DNA from: Trissonchulus latispiculum
Lineage: Eukaryota; Nematoda; Enoplea; Enoplida; Ironidae
Assembly (NCBI GenBank): GCA_030248195.1
Contig: JASAND010000819.1
Location: 22,103-86,102 of the forward strand
DNA length: 64,000 bases
Reading direction: 5' to 3'
In this document: positions 22,340 through 33,800 of the stretch, one piece after another
Position numbering within the stretch: the stretch's first letter is position 1
How the letters are laid out: the number at the start of each line of letters is the position of its first letter
The notes under the pieces: model-generated
The model's input: the letters and a program-made list of their open reading frames with translations, nothing else
The model's database searches: none
What the model was told of the DNA's origin: nothing
Translations under genes and position numbers: made by a program

Positions 22340-25300
22340 CTGAAATAAAACAGAATTCAGTGTAATATAGCATAACAGTGTCGATGCTTGCAGAGATTGT
22401 AGGACTTTAAACAGCAAGGAATTGTGTAGTGCTGTTACCCGGACTGGTGGACCAAGAGGAAACCGAGAGATGGCCCATACGTGGGGCATCAGGCACCTTT
22501 GTACCCACGAAACTAGGACATAGGTGAAAGAAGGGAAGAGGGAGCTTCAGCTTGTCGTTCAGGGCTAAAAAGTAAAGAATTGGCTCAGCCGGGGTTCGAA
22601 CCACGGCAATTCTGCTCCTGAGTCCCTACCCTACAGGGCCATCAGCTAAACTCCCACATCACGCTTATGAATTGTTCCTTTGCCTACACTTTTCTTACAC
22701 CTGTACCAACCAAAACATCACAATCAAGGTTTATAAAGTCTGAAGCGTTCTGCTGTTTCATTACCTTAGATTTTAGGCCACTGAAACGCAGACTTTCAAA
22801 AGGCCTTTTCAGTCACCCGAAAGCTCAAGGTAAAAGGTTTGCTCTTGGTCATCAGTTCGACCAAGATTTTATAATACCAAGAGTGGGAAACTTGGCCCTT
22901 CCTAATGGAAATGGCCTGCGAGATGCTCGGCAGATTAAGGCCGAAATCTCGGGGGGGAACCACTTACCGTATTCTCGCGCTTAAGGGAACATGTTCTCTT
23001 AAGTGAAATACGGGCAAAATTGGAAATTTTTCTGATTTCACTTAAGAGAACCCGTTCACTTAAGAGAACAGGTTCGCTAAAGTGAACGTATAGTACCACT
23101 AAGACTCAATCGTATCTTACTTTTCTTCTATTAATTACTGTTGTCACATTTTGTGGTATTTAGGTATGAATGGTTACTTTGTCTTAGAAAAACCTAGAAT
23201 TTAAATTTAACATTCAAAAGCAATACTTCTGGTTATGCTTAAAGATTTTACTGATTTCACTTAAGGTGGTGATTCCCTTTGGTCACATAAAGTTTGCACC
23301 ATTATTACTCATTCATTACTTGGAGTTAAGAAGCCATTTTTATATCAAAATGTAGCTTGACATTTTCTCTTTTTAATGCATGCCACGAAACTAATGTTGC
23401 TGTTCTAAAATATTTTTAACACATTTTAGAAGAAGTATAATTTTCCAGAATTTTTGCTGACTCGAGCAAATTTTTTCGCGAGACATCGGTTATATCATTC
23501 GATTCCTCCATCAAATAGCTGGGGACGATTTTTTATTTATTGTGAAATCGCTCTTCGTTGTAGAGAAATAAGCTGAAATGTGTGCGTAACCTGTATTTTG
23601 CCTACTTTTTCCAAATTTGTCAAGCGATTACTTTAGCTAGAAAGCAGCAATCGGGGCAACTAAAAAATCGTCCCTGGGTATATTTGTGCAGAACACAGTA
23701 GCAGCCCTCCAGATTGCATGGTGAATGCTCCATAATCATTGGAAAAAATTGGTCGTGTTTTTGCAAAAACTACATTTTTTATGATAGCAGCCTACAGGAT
23801 AGCAGTTGGAAGACGATCATGCGTCGGATAATTTGTCCCTGTGAGACCTTCAGATCGACGCTCTTAGTTTGATTTTACGGCTTGCGTAGTTCAAGAAATG
23901 TTGGATTATTTGATTTCTGCAAAAATGACAAGTTTTCGACACCAAAACAAGAAAAAACGGCTATATTTCACGGTAGAGAAAAGCTAGAAACTTGCTTTAA
24001 AAAGCAAAAATGTGAAGCTCAACGAGATCTTTCAAATGAATATAGTTCTAAGTGTATAGCTGCAGCCAAACTTTCAGAAATTTGGAAAAACCGCCCTGAT
24101 CAGAAATCTCGAATTTCTGAGCCGGGATTGCGCGGAGGGTGTTAGAACGCTAAAAGAACTTATTTCGGAAAGTTTCATCAAATTTCATCTTGATTTACGC
24201 CGCCAACCAACAATATGTGCCCAAAAGGAATCACCACCTTAAGAGAACATGTTCACTTAAAAGAACATGTTCTCTTAAGTGGATGTTCTTTTAAGCGCGA
24301 GAATACGGTACCATTGTTCAGCATGTGTTTATATGCGTTTGAACTAAAACGCATCATATTGGCTAATCGCCCACCTTATGTCAAATTTACGTGTATAAGT
24401 GGCCCCCCCGAGAACTCGGGGGGGGGGGTTGCGCTTAGCGTTATAAGCGTTTGTTTATATGCAGTCGAACGGAAAAGCCTCAGCTACCGCAATCCTCATC
24501 AGTGCTTTCAGTTCGACTGCATATAAACACACGCTGAACAACGCTAAGTGGGAGGGACCCCACCCCCGAGATCTCAGGGGGGTCCGCTTATACACGTAAA
24601 TTTGACGGCTCGCAGGCCATTTCCATCAGGAAAGGCCAAGCTTCTCACTCTTGGTATTATAAACTCTTGGTTCGACTATAGTCTCCCTCCAGTAATCCCA
24701 TCATCCTACATGGGATGGTATCTGTTACCAGTCCATTGGATCCCATTCAAGAATGCCTCTTTTTGGCTAACAAAAGTCCTGGGTTGCCCTCACCCCCCCC
24801 CCAATAACCAGCACTGGTATGGTCATGTCTAAACGTAACAATTATATATCTAACCTTCATCTGTTTATACATCGGATGAGCCTCTTCGCCGTTAACTTTG
24901 AGTTTTCCAAAGATATCGACGTTGGGTTCCGGTTCCCAACCGTTGCCGGGTCGAACGTATTTCAGGCCGTTCAGAATTTCATGATTCTTTCCGGGTTCCT
25001 GGAGTTCAAACTGATTACAGGGGAAAGCGAGAATGCGAAAACCTTGATCACGATAGCGCTGCACTAGAGGATTGAAGTCCAAGTACTGTTCGGTGTACCC
25101 TGAAATAAAGAAATGAAGGAGTAAAAGAGTTATAATTAGAAAGAGACAGAAGGTAACAGGGTTGTTCCGGTTAAAAATTGACCGGCCGGATTCGGGGCCG
25201 GCCTAAATTATCAGCCGGCCCGCTATTAGGCCCGGAGCCCAATCAAAGGGAGCCAGCTGGCAACTACCAAGCCCGGCCCAAAGCCCAGCCCACTCCTTGG

Positions 25301-26174
25301 CTCGGCTTTAAATCCCCGGGCTCGGTGATAAGCCCGGACTCCGAATCCCGGTCCCGCTACTCGGCCCGTCTCAAATCCCGGGCTGCTGCAAGCCTCAGAC
25401 TAGTAAACTGAGCCCGACAGGCCCGATGAATCCGGTAGGCCCGGTGGGCACAGAAGCCTGGTAGGCCCGATGGGCCCGGCCTCTAAAACCGGGCCCGGTA
25501 GCGGGCCGGGCTTTCAGCCAGAGCCGGGCCGGGACCGGGTCGGGCCCAACTCAAAATTTTCTGGGCCCGGGCCTAAATCGGGCCAGCCGGCCCGTGTCCA
25601 GCCCAGGTCCGGGAGCCCGCTACACGACCCGGGGCAACCCTAGAAGGTAATACATAAAATTACAGAAGAAAATAGCTTGAAGGAAGACTTCTTTAGTAAT
25701 CTCCTCCTTAGTCCGTCAATTTATGTATGTGACAATTTCTGTTTGACTGTGGAAAATGTTTTACTTACGTACTCAGCTGGTAGAAACATTAAAATGTGCT
25801 ATAGCAAGATTTGGAGAGCTGGATTTGCGAGATTGGCGAAAATCGCATTTTGGTGATGATTGGTAACAAAAGTCTATTATACCGCAGAGTTATGATAGTC
25901 GAAAGCTTACTCCATAAAAACCTCCATACATACATATTTACTGCTCCACGTAAACTGTTTAGATGCTTAGTTCTGTACCTCAGTAGGTCGCCACATTGAT
26001 GACCAAGAGTACATCACCACGATACTTGGACAGGGGTACCTTTGTACCATTCAGCGCGTCAACGCTGTAGTCAAAAATGTTCATGGTATTCGGTCGACAG
26101 ATTGACATCCGTTGATCTGCCTTGGCGAAGACGATCGCCGAAAGCAGCGACCAGAGCACAGCCTGTGGCTGCAT
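22130..26174 (-). CDS. Secreted selenocysteine glutathione peroxidase (GPx3-like), 3 exons
   Basis: Joining 26174-25979, 25099-24855 and 22339-22130 gives 216 residues, close to vertebrate GPx3. GPx reduces H2O2 and hydroperoxides using glutathione. Residues 1-19 form a signal peptide ([11 protein letters not shown].., cleavage after AKA), so the enzyme is secreted. The catalytic residues are visible: Sec65 in VATY-U-GYT encoded by TGA, Gln95 in FPCNQF, and Trp175 and Asn176 in VWNFEKFL. The KYVRPGNG loop marks the tetramer-forming class. Introns obey GT..AG (donors TGAG|gtacag and AAG|gttaga, acceptors atttcag). The SECIS at 21771-21843 supports reading TGA as Sec. The start is the first Met before the signal peptide. 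I do not choose between GPx3, 5 and 6 names. Confidence 0.93.
22582..22715 (-). mobile_element. tRNA-derived SINE, copy 2, in GPx intron 2
   Basis: This is homologous to the SINE at 6083-6235, including the B box (GGTTCGAACC on the minus strand) and about 70 bases of non-tRNA sequence upstream (shared CCACATCA.GCTTAT and TTCTTACACCT). The tRNA part is shorter than in copy 1. It lies in the same orientation as the GPx gene. Confidence 0.7.
22855..24676. mobile_element. Nested inverted-repeat element in GPx intron 2
   Basis: Outer arms of about 70 bases, 22855-22924 and 24605-24676, are inverted copies sharing GGAAATGGCCTGCGAG and TATAATACCAAGAGTG. Inside lies a second pair, TACCGTATTCTCGCGCTTAA at 22966-22985 and its reverse complement at about 24292-24311, bounding a 1.35-kb unit. 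Just inside the inner ends are palindromic repeats of CTTAAGAGAAC and GAACATGTTC. The inner unit holds an 87-codon ORF at 23882-24145 with no known motif. The target duplications are not resolved. The structure suggests one element inserted in another. Confidence 0.7.
24433..24549. mobile_element. 117-bp palindromic MITE in GPx intron 2
   Basis: Arms of about 40 bases are inverted: the left begins GCTTAGCGTTATAAGCG and the right, reverse-complemented, begins CTTAGCGTTGTTCAGCG. Both continue through GTTTATATGCAGTCGAAC. A half-copy of the same arm (GTTCAGCATGTGTTTATATG) lies at 24317-24336. It is part of the nested structure at 22855-24676. Confidence 0.75.
24855..25099 (-). CDS. GPx exon 2 (residues 66-147)
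   Basis: The acceptor tttatttcag precedes GGTACACC, and the donor AAG|GTTAGA follows KQMK. The exon carries the FPCNQF active-site glutamine motif, EPGKNHEIL and the [13 protein letters not shown] segment of the tetrameric GPx class. It enters in phase 1 (completing Gly66) and leaves in phase 0. Confidence 0.92.
25149..25650. mobile_element. hAT-like MITE in GPx intron 1
   Basis: The element at 25157-25642 (486 bp) has perfect 8-bp flanks, gaaggtaa, at 25149-25156 and 25643-25650. Its ends are CAGGGTTGTTCCGG and, reverse-complemented, TAGGGTTGCCCCGG, the YAGGGTTG terminus of hAT elements. The interior is dominated by GGGCCGG/CCGGCCC blocks. It lies inside intron 1 (25100-25978), so it is spliced out. 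Its termini link it to the GC-rich element at 20333-21332. No transposase is present. Confidence 0.9.
25979..26174 (-). CDS. GPx exon 1 (residues 1-65, ends at the Sec codon)
   Basis: The exon encodes the signal peptide and the first strand of the thioredoxin fold, including [16 protein letters not shown] (25982-25980) follows directly, then one G, then the donor GTACAG. Treated as a stop codon, it leaves a 64-residue orphan. The split codon G|GG at the junction gives Gly66, the conserved residue after Sec. Confidence 0.9.
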
Positions 26175-29100
26175 TTGGACTTCTGCCGCAGCTGCCCGCA
26201 GAATCTAAAGCTTACTATCTACACGTATGCGGTAACCCAGTTATTAACCTGAAATAATTGAGTTCAATAAAAGGTAGAGAACAAGAAAATGAAGTAAACC
26301 CGGGCTGGCAGGTGGATCCAAGAATACAGTGCAGTAAATATAGTGAAATGTAGAAACTGGCTACCGTCGCAGCCTTAGCTCAAAGGGAAATAGCTATTTT
26401 TAAATTTAACCGTCCAAAAAGCACCTAGTTCAGGTCAAGGGTTCTCTGAACAACTCAGCTCAAACAGTGTTTCCTACACTAAAAATATATACACAAAATT
26501 TGCTCATAATACTAAAGAAATCAATGAATATTGTGAATTCCCAAGAACCGCAGAGCAACCGATCGTAATCATACTAACATGGAATCGGATCCTGGGGTTT
26601 TCGCAACATTGAAATTGAACCAAAGTTTTTGAGGGGGCTTGCTTGCATCCATGCAAATAGTAACATAAATTCACAATTTCAATGAATTTTCAGCAAAATC
26701 GTCACTTTTAAAAGTATAGAATTTATATTCGTTTCCTGAAAAAATTGAACAATGTCAGTAAAATGCTCTGGCGAACCTGTAAATGTTTCGTAGTTTTTTT
26801 GCAAAAGCATATAATTTCTGGCCATTTTTGCTTACCCCTTACCCAAGTTTCCGTTACCCTTTGCCACTGTCGGCGGTAGGTCTTGTACCCTATCCGGTGT
26901 ACGGGAAGCCTTTCACCCCCATAACCCTGTGTAACCTATGATTTAAATAGCAGCTTTCCATAGCTATGCACCTACCTCAACAACAATTTTAGTGGGAATT
27001 TTTCAATTATTATTCAAAACTTTCGCATTGATAATGCTTGACAATTTTCAACTACAACGCCAACACAACGAGCTAGTCCCAACATGTACTGGAAAAAAGT
27101 AGCATAGCACAGTGGGAGAATTACATAAAATCATGAAACTAGCTCCCATAAAATAGTGCCGAGCTGGAATGTCAAATGGGTTTGGTAGATAGGAGTGTTT
27201 TCCATCGAAAACTGACTATGGAATGTACTAACGCTTGGATCATTACATTTTGTTTAAAGGGAATGTTTGTATTTTGTAATAAATTATTATCATAGACCAA
27301 AATTGTTTTACAAAAATCGTCTGGTAAGCTGCAGCTAGAGACTGCTATAAAATATGTGCATATTGTAAATATTTTAAATTCTGACGAAAAAGCACTTTAG
27401 CGAACGGCGAGTTATCCTCCAGATTACCCGAGGCGTTAACCGAGGCTGGCGATTTATTCATCTCGAGCAATGTAAGAAGTGCGCTTTGTCAGCACCCACG
27501 TGGCTTACATACAAACACTTCGAAAGGAAAGATAAATTTCAAAACCACTGCATTAGTTTGATCCTTCAAGAATCAGAATATTATCGAATTTTACATTAAT
27601 TTCAAATATCAGCAATATAATAGGACATACGTACGCACTCATTGTGATGGTGATTTCTTGAAAAGCTGGACGAAATTTGTTCGAAACCTGAATTTGCTGT
27701 TTTCGTATCAGACAGGTGAACTTTCATTACTCTACCTTTTCTTGTAGCTTTGGAAGAAAAGTAATGTTAATCTATCTGTAACTGGAAGGTGGGGCTACCG
27801 AAGAGTGCGGTGTTTTTTGCAAGGTTTGGTTTTTTTGTTGAACAAATTTTGCTGGAATAGTTTTACGATCCCAGAACGACAAATTATTCTAAGGAAATCA
27901 GAGATTCAATCAGTCTAAAGATAGATTAATTTAGTTTAAGTGAAATGCAGAAAAAAGCTGAAGTAATCTTACAATAGCTTAAAAGCATGGAAAATACAGG
28001 AAACACCCTGCTTAAAAGATTAAGACAAGGCTTAAAGCTTTTTGAGCAAATATTTGCTCAAGTTTGTGTTACATTCGGCAAGGGAGATACGGCAAATAAA
28101 CTTGATCTGTGACAATAGTCAAAGTTTTGCTAAACTTTGCCGGATCAATAGTTCATTAGTTTAACGACTATAAGGTTATCAAATGTTTTATCGCGCCAAA
28201 CGCTGACACTGACAAAGCATATGTCAAAAAATGTAAGCAAAATGGACAATAAATATTTTTAAAGGATTGAATCGGAATTTGCGAATTGTTTTTAAACCTT
28301 CACAAGAAATTCAGTAAATAAAACCATTATACAATCAACTGCACCTATAGTTCAGAAACATAAACTAGCCAAGTTGTACAACTGCTTCCGCTGTTCATCA
28401 GCGAAAGAAAGTTCAATGAAGTTTCAGGCTAGAGTAAAGCAGAAGTTGTGAACGATAGAGCGCATATACTTGGTGGAAGTGAAATAGCTTTCAGGAAAAT
28501 CGAAGTATTTTCAAAGAGAGAAGAGCCAGAGAACAGAAATCTAAATTGTGTAACAACCTTGACTTCTGTACCACCTTTTATAGACAACTTTATTTGCGCC
28601 ACCTCTACAAGAAGTAGCAAAAATTGAGAAGAACCAGTGTTATCCAGTGAAAGAAATTTGTTAAGTTGACATTGGAATTTGTTGTGGGCAACCAATGAGG
28701 TACATTAAACCACTTGCAAGAAGCATTGCTTCCAAACTAAGCCTCTAAACTTTTTGATGAACTTTTAAAACTGCTTCATCAACAATAAAATCCGGTTCTC
28801 AGCGGATGTTAATATTATGCTTAGATTACAACGGGTGGCAAACAATCATTATATTCCATACAGTTTTTGACGCAAAAATAAGTATGACTCTACGTGGGTT
28901 AGTAATTCTCTTCTATTATTGTAGTTTTCCTGTTATTGTTCTGCAAAATTCAAGGGGGATACAAATGAGCTGACAGTTTTTGTAACAAGTTTTTGGCCAG
29001 TTTTGTTGTCATAAATTATTAATCCAGACCATACGTAAGCAAAGCGAGCAATTGCAGAAACAATATCTGGGAGATGTTGCCTGCCAATTGATCAGTTGCA

Positions 29101-29439
29101 TAAACGAACAATTGTCAATCACCCTTTTCGACAACGGGCGGTTCACTTTTCCTCTGTCTTCGATTTAGCCCCTTTTCTCAGACTTTGTTGGCCCAAACTT
29201 TCGAAAAACTCGAAATTAGCGTTCCTTCCACTCATTGCAGTTCGAAAGAGCCCCGCAAATGTTACGTAATCTGATATAAAATGGAAGTGAAACGAAAAAA
29301 CTTTTTTCTCCGAAAAAGGTTGGTTCTTGTCTCCCAAGTACTCATCATCCATCAAAATTCTAACGGTTTGCAGGTGGGACTCGAACCCCAACTACTCCAA
29401 GAAGCACTAACTGAATCAAAAATTAGATAATCTATATTT
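26175..29439. other. AT-rich region upstream of GPx, no gene recognised
   Basis: No TATA box or conserved promoter could be identified upstream of the GPx start. On the minus strand 26820-26930 resembles the repeat at 30383-30470 (shared AGGGTACAAG and AAGGGGTAA motifs). The segment at 27406-27490 resembles the start of the dispersed repeat family at 29530 and 44100 (CCGAGGCGTTAACC-type motif). A minus-strand tRNA-like fragment at 29370-29402 contains GGTTCGAGTCCCACC. ORFs such as 28429-28695 are motif-free. Confidence 0.45.
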
Positions 29440-29895
29440 TTTTTAAGTTCGCCCCACTGCAGTTAGCACACGCCGGTTAGGAGTGGTGTCAGTATTGCGT
29501 GAAATTTGACTGGGGAGGGGGACTGACACCGAATAATTGCCATTGCAATTAACCGAGGCGTTTGACAAGGCTGGCGATGTGCCTATTGCTGCCTATGCAA
29601 TAAGTCCACCGCGGCAGCTCCACTAAAAAGCGGCCACCACTTGGATCTCGGATAATTACCAGCAAGGGTGGAAAAGTGCACTATGTGCAGTGCCAGCTGG
29701 CACCGGTTTTCCTGGCCCATCTGAACCATTTATGTTGGGCAGATCCTTTGGATCCATATTTTCGTGTTTGTGGCCAATGGATGCATAGGTTACCATTCTC
29801 ACCTGTGATTGACCGGTGTTGACGGGTCAGTAACAATAGTGATGCAGATGCATGAGACCAATAATTATACAGCTATTAGCTTATTTCAGTTTAAA

Positions 29896-30305
29896 GAAAA
29901 GAAAGAAAGAAAGAAAGAAAGAAAAGAAAGAAAGAAAAGAAAAAGAAAGAAAAGAAAGAAAAAGAAAGAAATTTTGTCCTGTGAATAATTTTAAACTTTG
30001 CCATCAATTAAACAGCTGTCACTTCCAGTTACATCAGCCTTGGACTTAACACACACCCAGCTTAATTTACTTCTTTGAGGTCACCCTTATTTTCTCAAGT
30101 TAGCAACAACTTATGCCTCATACTTTTAACACATCAAACAGGCCGAGGCATAGACTTGACCTTTGAGTGTAACTCTATCCCTTTGTCTGTCAATCATTTT
30201 TAATGGAGAAACAAGAAAGTGGAAGAAATAGGACGAAAGAAAGAAATGAAATGAAAGAAAGAAAATAAAAGAAAAAGAAAGAAATAAAAGAAAGAAAGAA
30301 AGAAA
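29896..30305. repeat. Two GAAA tetranucleotide microsatellites
   Basis: AGAAA/GAAA runs occupy 29896-29972 and 30234-30305, separated by unique sequence. They produce a Lys/Glu/Arg-rich ORF at 29852-30049 that I do not regard as a gene. Confidence 0.85.
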
Positions 30306-30349
30306 ATTTATACTGAAATATGCGAATAGCTGTATTTATCATAGGTTAA

Positions 30350-30765
30350 CGCGGGGGGGTCTGGGGGGGTCCAAGCCCCCCCCCCCAACCCGGACAAGGT
30401 ACAAGCCCTATCGCCGTCGGGGACAAGGGGTAGCGAAAAAATGGCCAAGGGGTAACAAAAAACAGCCGGAAAAAATTAGTTTTACAGCAAAATTTCAAAA
30501 AATTTCTGGCTTCGCCGGAATTTTTTAGCTAAAATGCTTAATTTTTCGGGAAAATTGAGCAAAATTTTGAAATCTTTCTAAAAATTGAAGATTTTGTTGC
30601 AAATTTTGACAAAAAATTGCTAATTTTAATAAAATAACGTTAATTTTTCGAAAAATTTTACAAATTTTTGCTTGAGGTACAAGCCCCCCTGAAAATTTTT
30701 GTTCAAGGTACAAGCCCCCTCAAAATTTTTTGGGGACAAGCCCCCCAGGACCCGACCCTATGTTA
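30350..30765. repeat. G/C-tract insertion inside the dispersed repeat
   Basis: The segment starts with GGGGGGG and CCCCCCCCC tracts and ends with GACAAGCCCCCCAGGACCC. In between it repeats AAGGTACAAGCCCC-like units. A diverged relative lies inverted at 26820-26930. It interrupts the 29440-30862 repeat relative to the 44010-44610 copy, so it inserted later. Confidence 0.5.
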
Positions 30766-30862
30766 ATGTATGATATTTATTAATCATAATATTATTTATC
30801 CAAATATTTTAATTGGCAAGAGACCCGGGGGGACCTTTTTCACCCCCCAAGCCTAATGTCAG

Positions 30863-33800
30863 TATCCAGTCTGCATTTAACTGTCCTATACTTTGCGTTT
30901 ATACGGACAGTGAAGTTCGGCATTCTAGCCTAACAGAGGTAACAATTATCCTATCAGTCTCAACAAAAGAAAACTCAGGTTTTTTATACGTAGCAGTTTG
31001 AAATATTGATTGAAAGAAACTTATTCCAACTTAGCTGAATCTTCAACAAGTTTGCCACAATTTGTTGTTATGCCACAACGCCGCAACAACATTGCCACAA
31101 CCATTATCAACCAGGTTCATTTGCATGTTGTTACTGGTTTTCCAGCTGAGAATCCGCATGCATAGTTCCCTCCCGATGAAATATCGTAATGTTTGATATG
31201 TTAAAAGAATATTGTTTTGTTAGCTACAATAAATCGAACAAATTAAATGCTGGATTTATTTGCATTATTTTACAATTTCCCATATTAAATTCAAGCATAA
31301 TAAACTGTTCTGCACTATTGCATCATAAATCGTTTAGTTTGCTCTCTTTTCAGTGTCTAATACTGTACATTTAAGTTGTACATCTAAAGTTTGGATTTAA
31401 TGGTGCAAAACTTAATCAAGAAGTTCGAAAAACTTATCTCATATGCAGCAGTTCTTCAGCGTTGCTTGATCAAATCCAGATAATCTATATTCTGCATTGC
31501 AATTATAAATTGTTTATTCTGGGGTTTACATTAAGTATACCTGAATTGTTTAGCACATTATATTATATTCACGATTGTGCACCAAGCAAAGCTTTTTCCC
31601 TATTGATGTCAAATCGACGAGTTCAAAAAGACCTGATAGGGAAACAAGACAATAACAACTCAACAAATTTTACTGAGATATATTCTTGCACATTTGGCAT
31701 TTGATCCCACAATACCAGAGGGTCTCGGGAGCTATGCCTCATAGAAACTAGTTTTTTTGGGAAAATAAGGAAAAATTGGCACTGGAAATCATACCTGAAC
31801 AGGAGGTCCAATTTTACTTACCCGTGTGGAAGCAAATTTCGGTACCCCTTGTGGAAGTTTTGGAGTGGATTTTTGCTATGAGTACTTTTAAAAGCAATTT
31901 TTAAACTGTTTTTGCGTTTTTTAACGAAAACCTTCCATTTTTTAGCAAAAACAGCGTTTTCCGGCCAATTTCTAACAAAAAATGTGAGTGATTGTAAGTG
32001 TAAAATTCCGGCAAGTCCAGAAAATTTTCGAAAGTTTTGGACGTAAAACCTATTTCTTGGGCAATTGTCTTATCCCTTGTGACCGATTGTCCTGCCCCTG
32101 ATTGGAGAAATTTCGGGTCTCCTTGTGAGACTCTTCGCAATGGGGGATTTCCCTCCTTCCGCTACAAACCAAAAATGAGACCTGGTCACGATTTACTGAC
32201 CCGGAGACCCAGTATTTTCGAAATTTCACGTTCAAGCTTGGAAAAAACCAAAACACGTATAATGTGCTTTGGGTGCGCTGAGCTGCATTATTTTGCAGAT
32301 ATTTTGACGTTCAAAATATGAGTTTTTTATAAAGCTTAACGTTTGAAATATAAATATTTGCTTTCCTTAAAGCAACTTTGACAAAAAAATAAGTAAGCCG
32401 TGAAAATCGAGACTGAGTCGGATGACTTTGCACTGGTACTAAAATGAGCTAAATTACAAATATAATTTTAGTGTAATTTACATAATATAATTTTCATAAT
32501 TTACATAATATAATAAATAATTCTGCGTCTACCTTGCGTCCCGTTAAAACTTCGTTGCGTCCGGCTAAGAAACGTTGCGTCCAATCGCACTTCTGGAGCC
32601 TAAACTCTAGATTCAGTATGTCTTAAGGATCATATCCCACATCATTAACCTGCTGTTTCACTTAATTTGTTTCGCTCCGCTTTGAATAAGAATTAGCGAC
32701 CCTAATATTCGAGCCTATAACTGTTCAAAGCAAGCTGCTAAACAGAGCTAAGCAAAACTAACAAACAGTACTTAGCAGTTTTACGTCTAATTATTTTGGC
32801 GTTTTGTGGACCAATAGGGCAGATCAAAACCGGCAAATCAGTCTCCAAAACTATATCAATTCGCCTGTGTATCATCTATCGGTTTCCAGAAGGGTTCTGA
32901 AAAATAGGGAAGTAATGTAATAAAGACAAGCACTGTTGTAACCACTAGACACTACCATATGATATTTAGTGCTTGCTGTTATTGTGGCAACAGTAGTATA
33001 TAAATGTGAGTTCTTGAAATTTTTGACCCAATTTTCGGGATGGCCATTTCAAACTTAACTGTTTTCAGGGTTCTTTACTAAAATTGAGTTTAGATTTGAA
33101 AGCTTTTCATTCCTAAGGTGTTTAAAAACTATTTAGACTAAAGGATCATAGTGACTTGAAATTAATTTCCAGGATACCGGAAGCTGATGGTGATACAGAC
33201 GACTTTGGTTTTTATTTTATATACTTTTTATATACTAATATGCTGTATATTTATATACAGAGCTTTCTACCACTGTTGTGCTGTCCGCTTCCTTTAACTA
33301 TTGAATGGAAACAAACATGAGACAGTGCTTGAATTTAAAAGCAAATTCCATAACAAAATTTGGCTAACTTTAACTGCTCATCTCTGGACACTGGAACAGT
33401 GCAAAGAGCAGCAAGGATTAAGAGGCCGTACGTTATTAGTTAGCCACTGTTTGATGCTTCTGTAACTGCAAAACCTGAATTAATTTTGGAAAAGAATAGT
33501 AGTTTGAAGTCAAAAATACTTTGAAATTGTTTTAAAACACAAGGGTTTTAAATTTACCGGATTTCAAATATCACTTTCACATTTATAAAAATCTAAGTTG
33601 AATTTAACTGAAAACGAAAATGATTTTCAACCGAAATGTGAAGATTCAAATACATTTTACTAAAGTTGGCTCGTTTTCGGAACTTTTCTATTAAAAGTAA
33701 AATTTGTAGGGAGAGAAATGCAAAGGTCATTTGAGAAAAAATGTCATGACCTTCCAATTTTCCTTCTGTACAATTTCTTCAGCCTGTCTAGTGGAGTGCC

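Larger units (their letters stand above)
29440..30862 (+). repeat. Dispersed repeat family, long copy
   Basis: The left part (29480-29830) and the right end (30790-30862) match the shorter copy at 44010-44610, sharing CCGAGGCGT, TCTCGGATAA, ATTTTCGTGTTTG and GGGGGACCTTTT motifs in the same order. The extra length comes from two GAAA microsatellites (29896-29972 and 30234-30305) and a G-rich insertion (30350-30765). It has no coding capacity. The family is unknown to me. Confidence 0.65.

Noticed and set aside
24747..24854. Extension of GPx exon 2 past KQMK in the same frame
   Set aside because: A consensus donor (AAG|GTTAGA) lies at 24855/24854, and the family's next residues are supplied by exon 3 in phase, so the extra frame is intron.
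29852..30049. Lys/Glu/Arg-rich 65-codon ORF
   Set aside because: It is the translation of a GAAA microsatellite.
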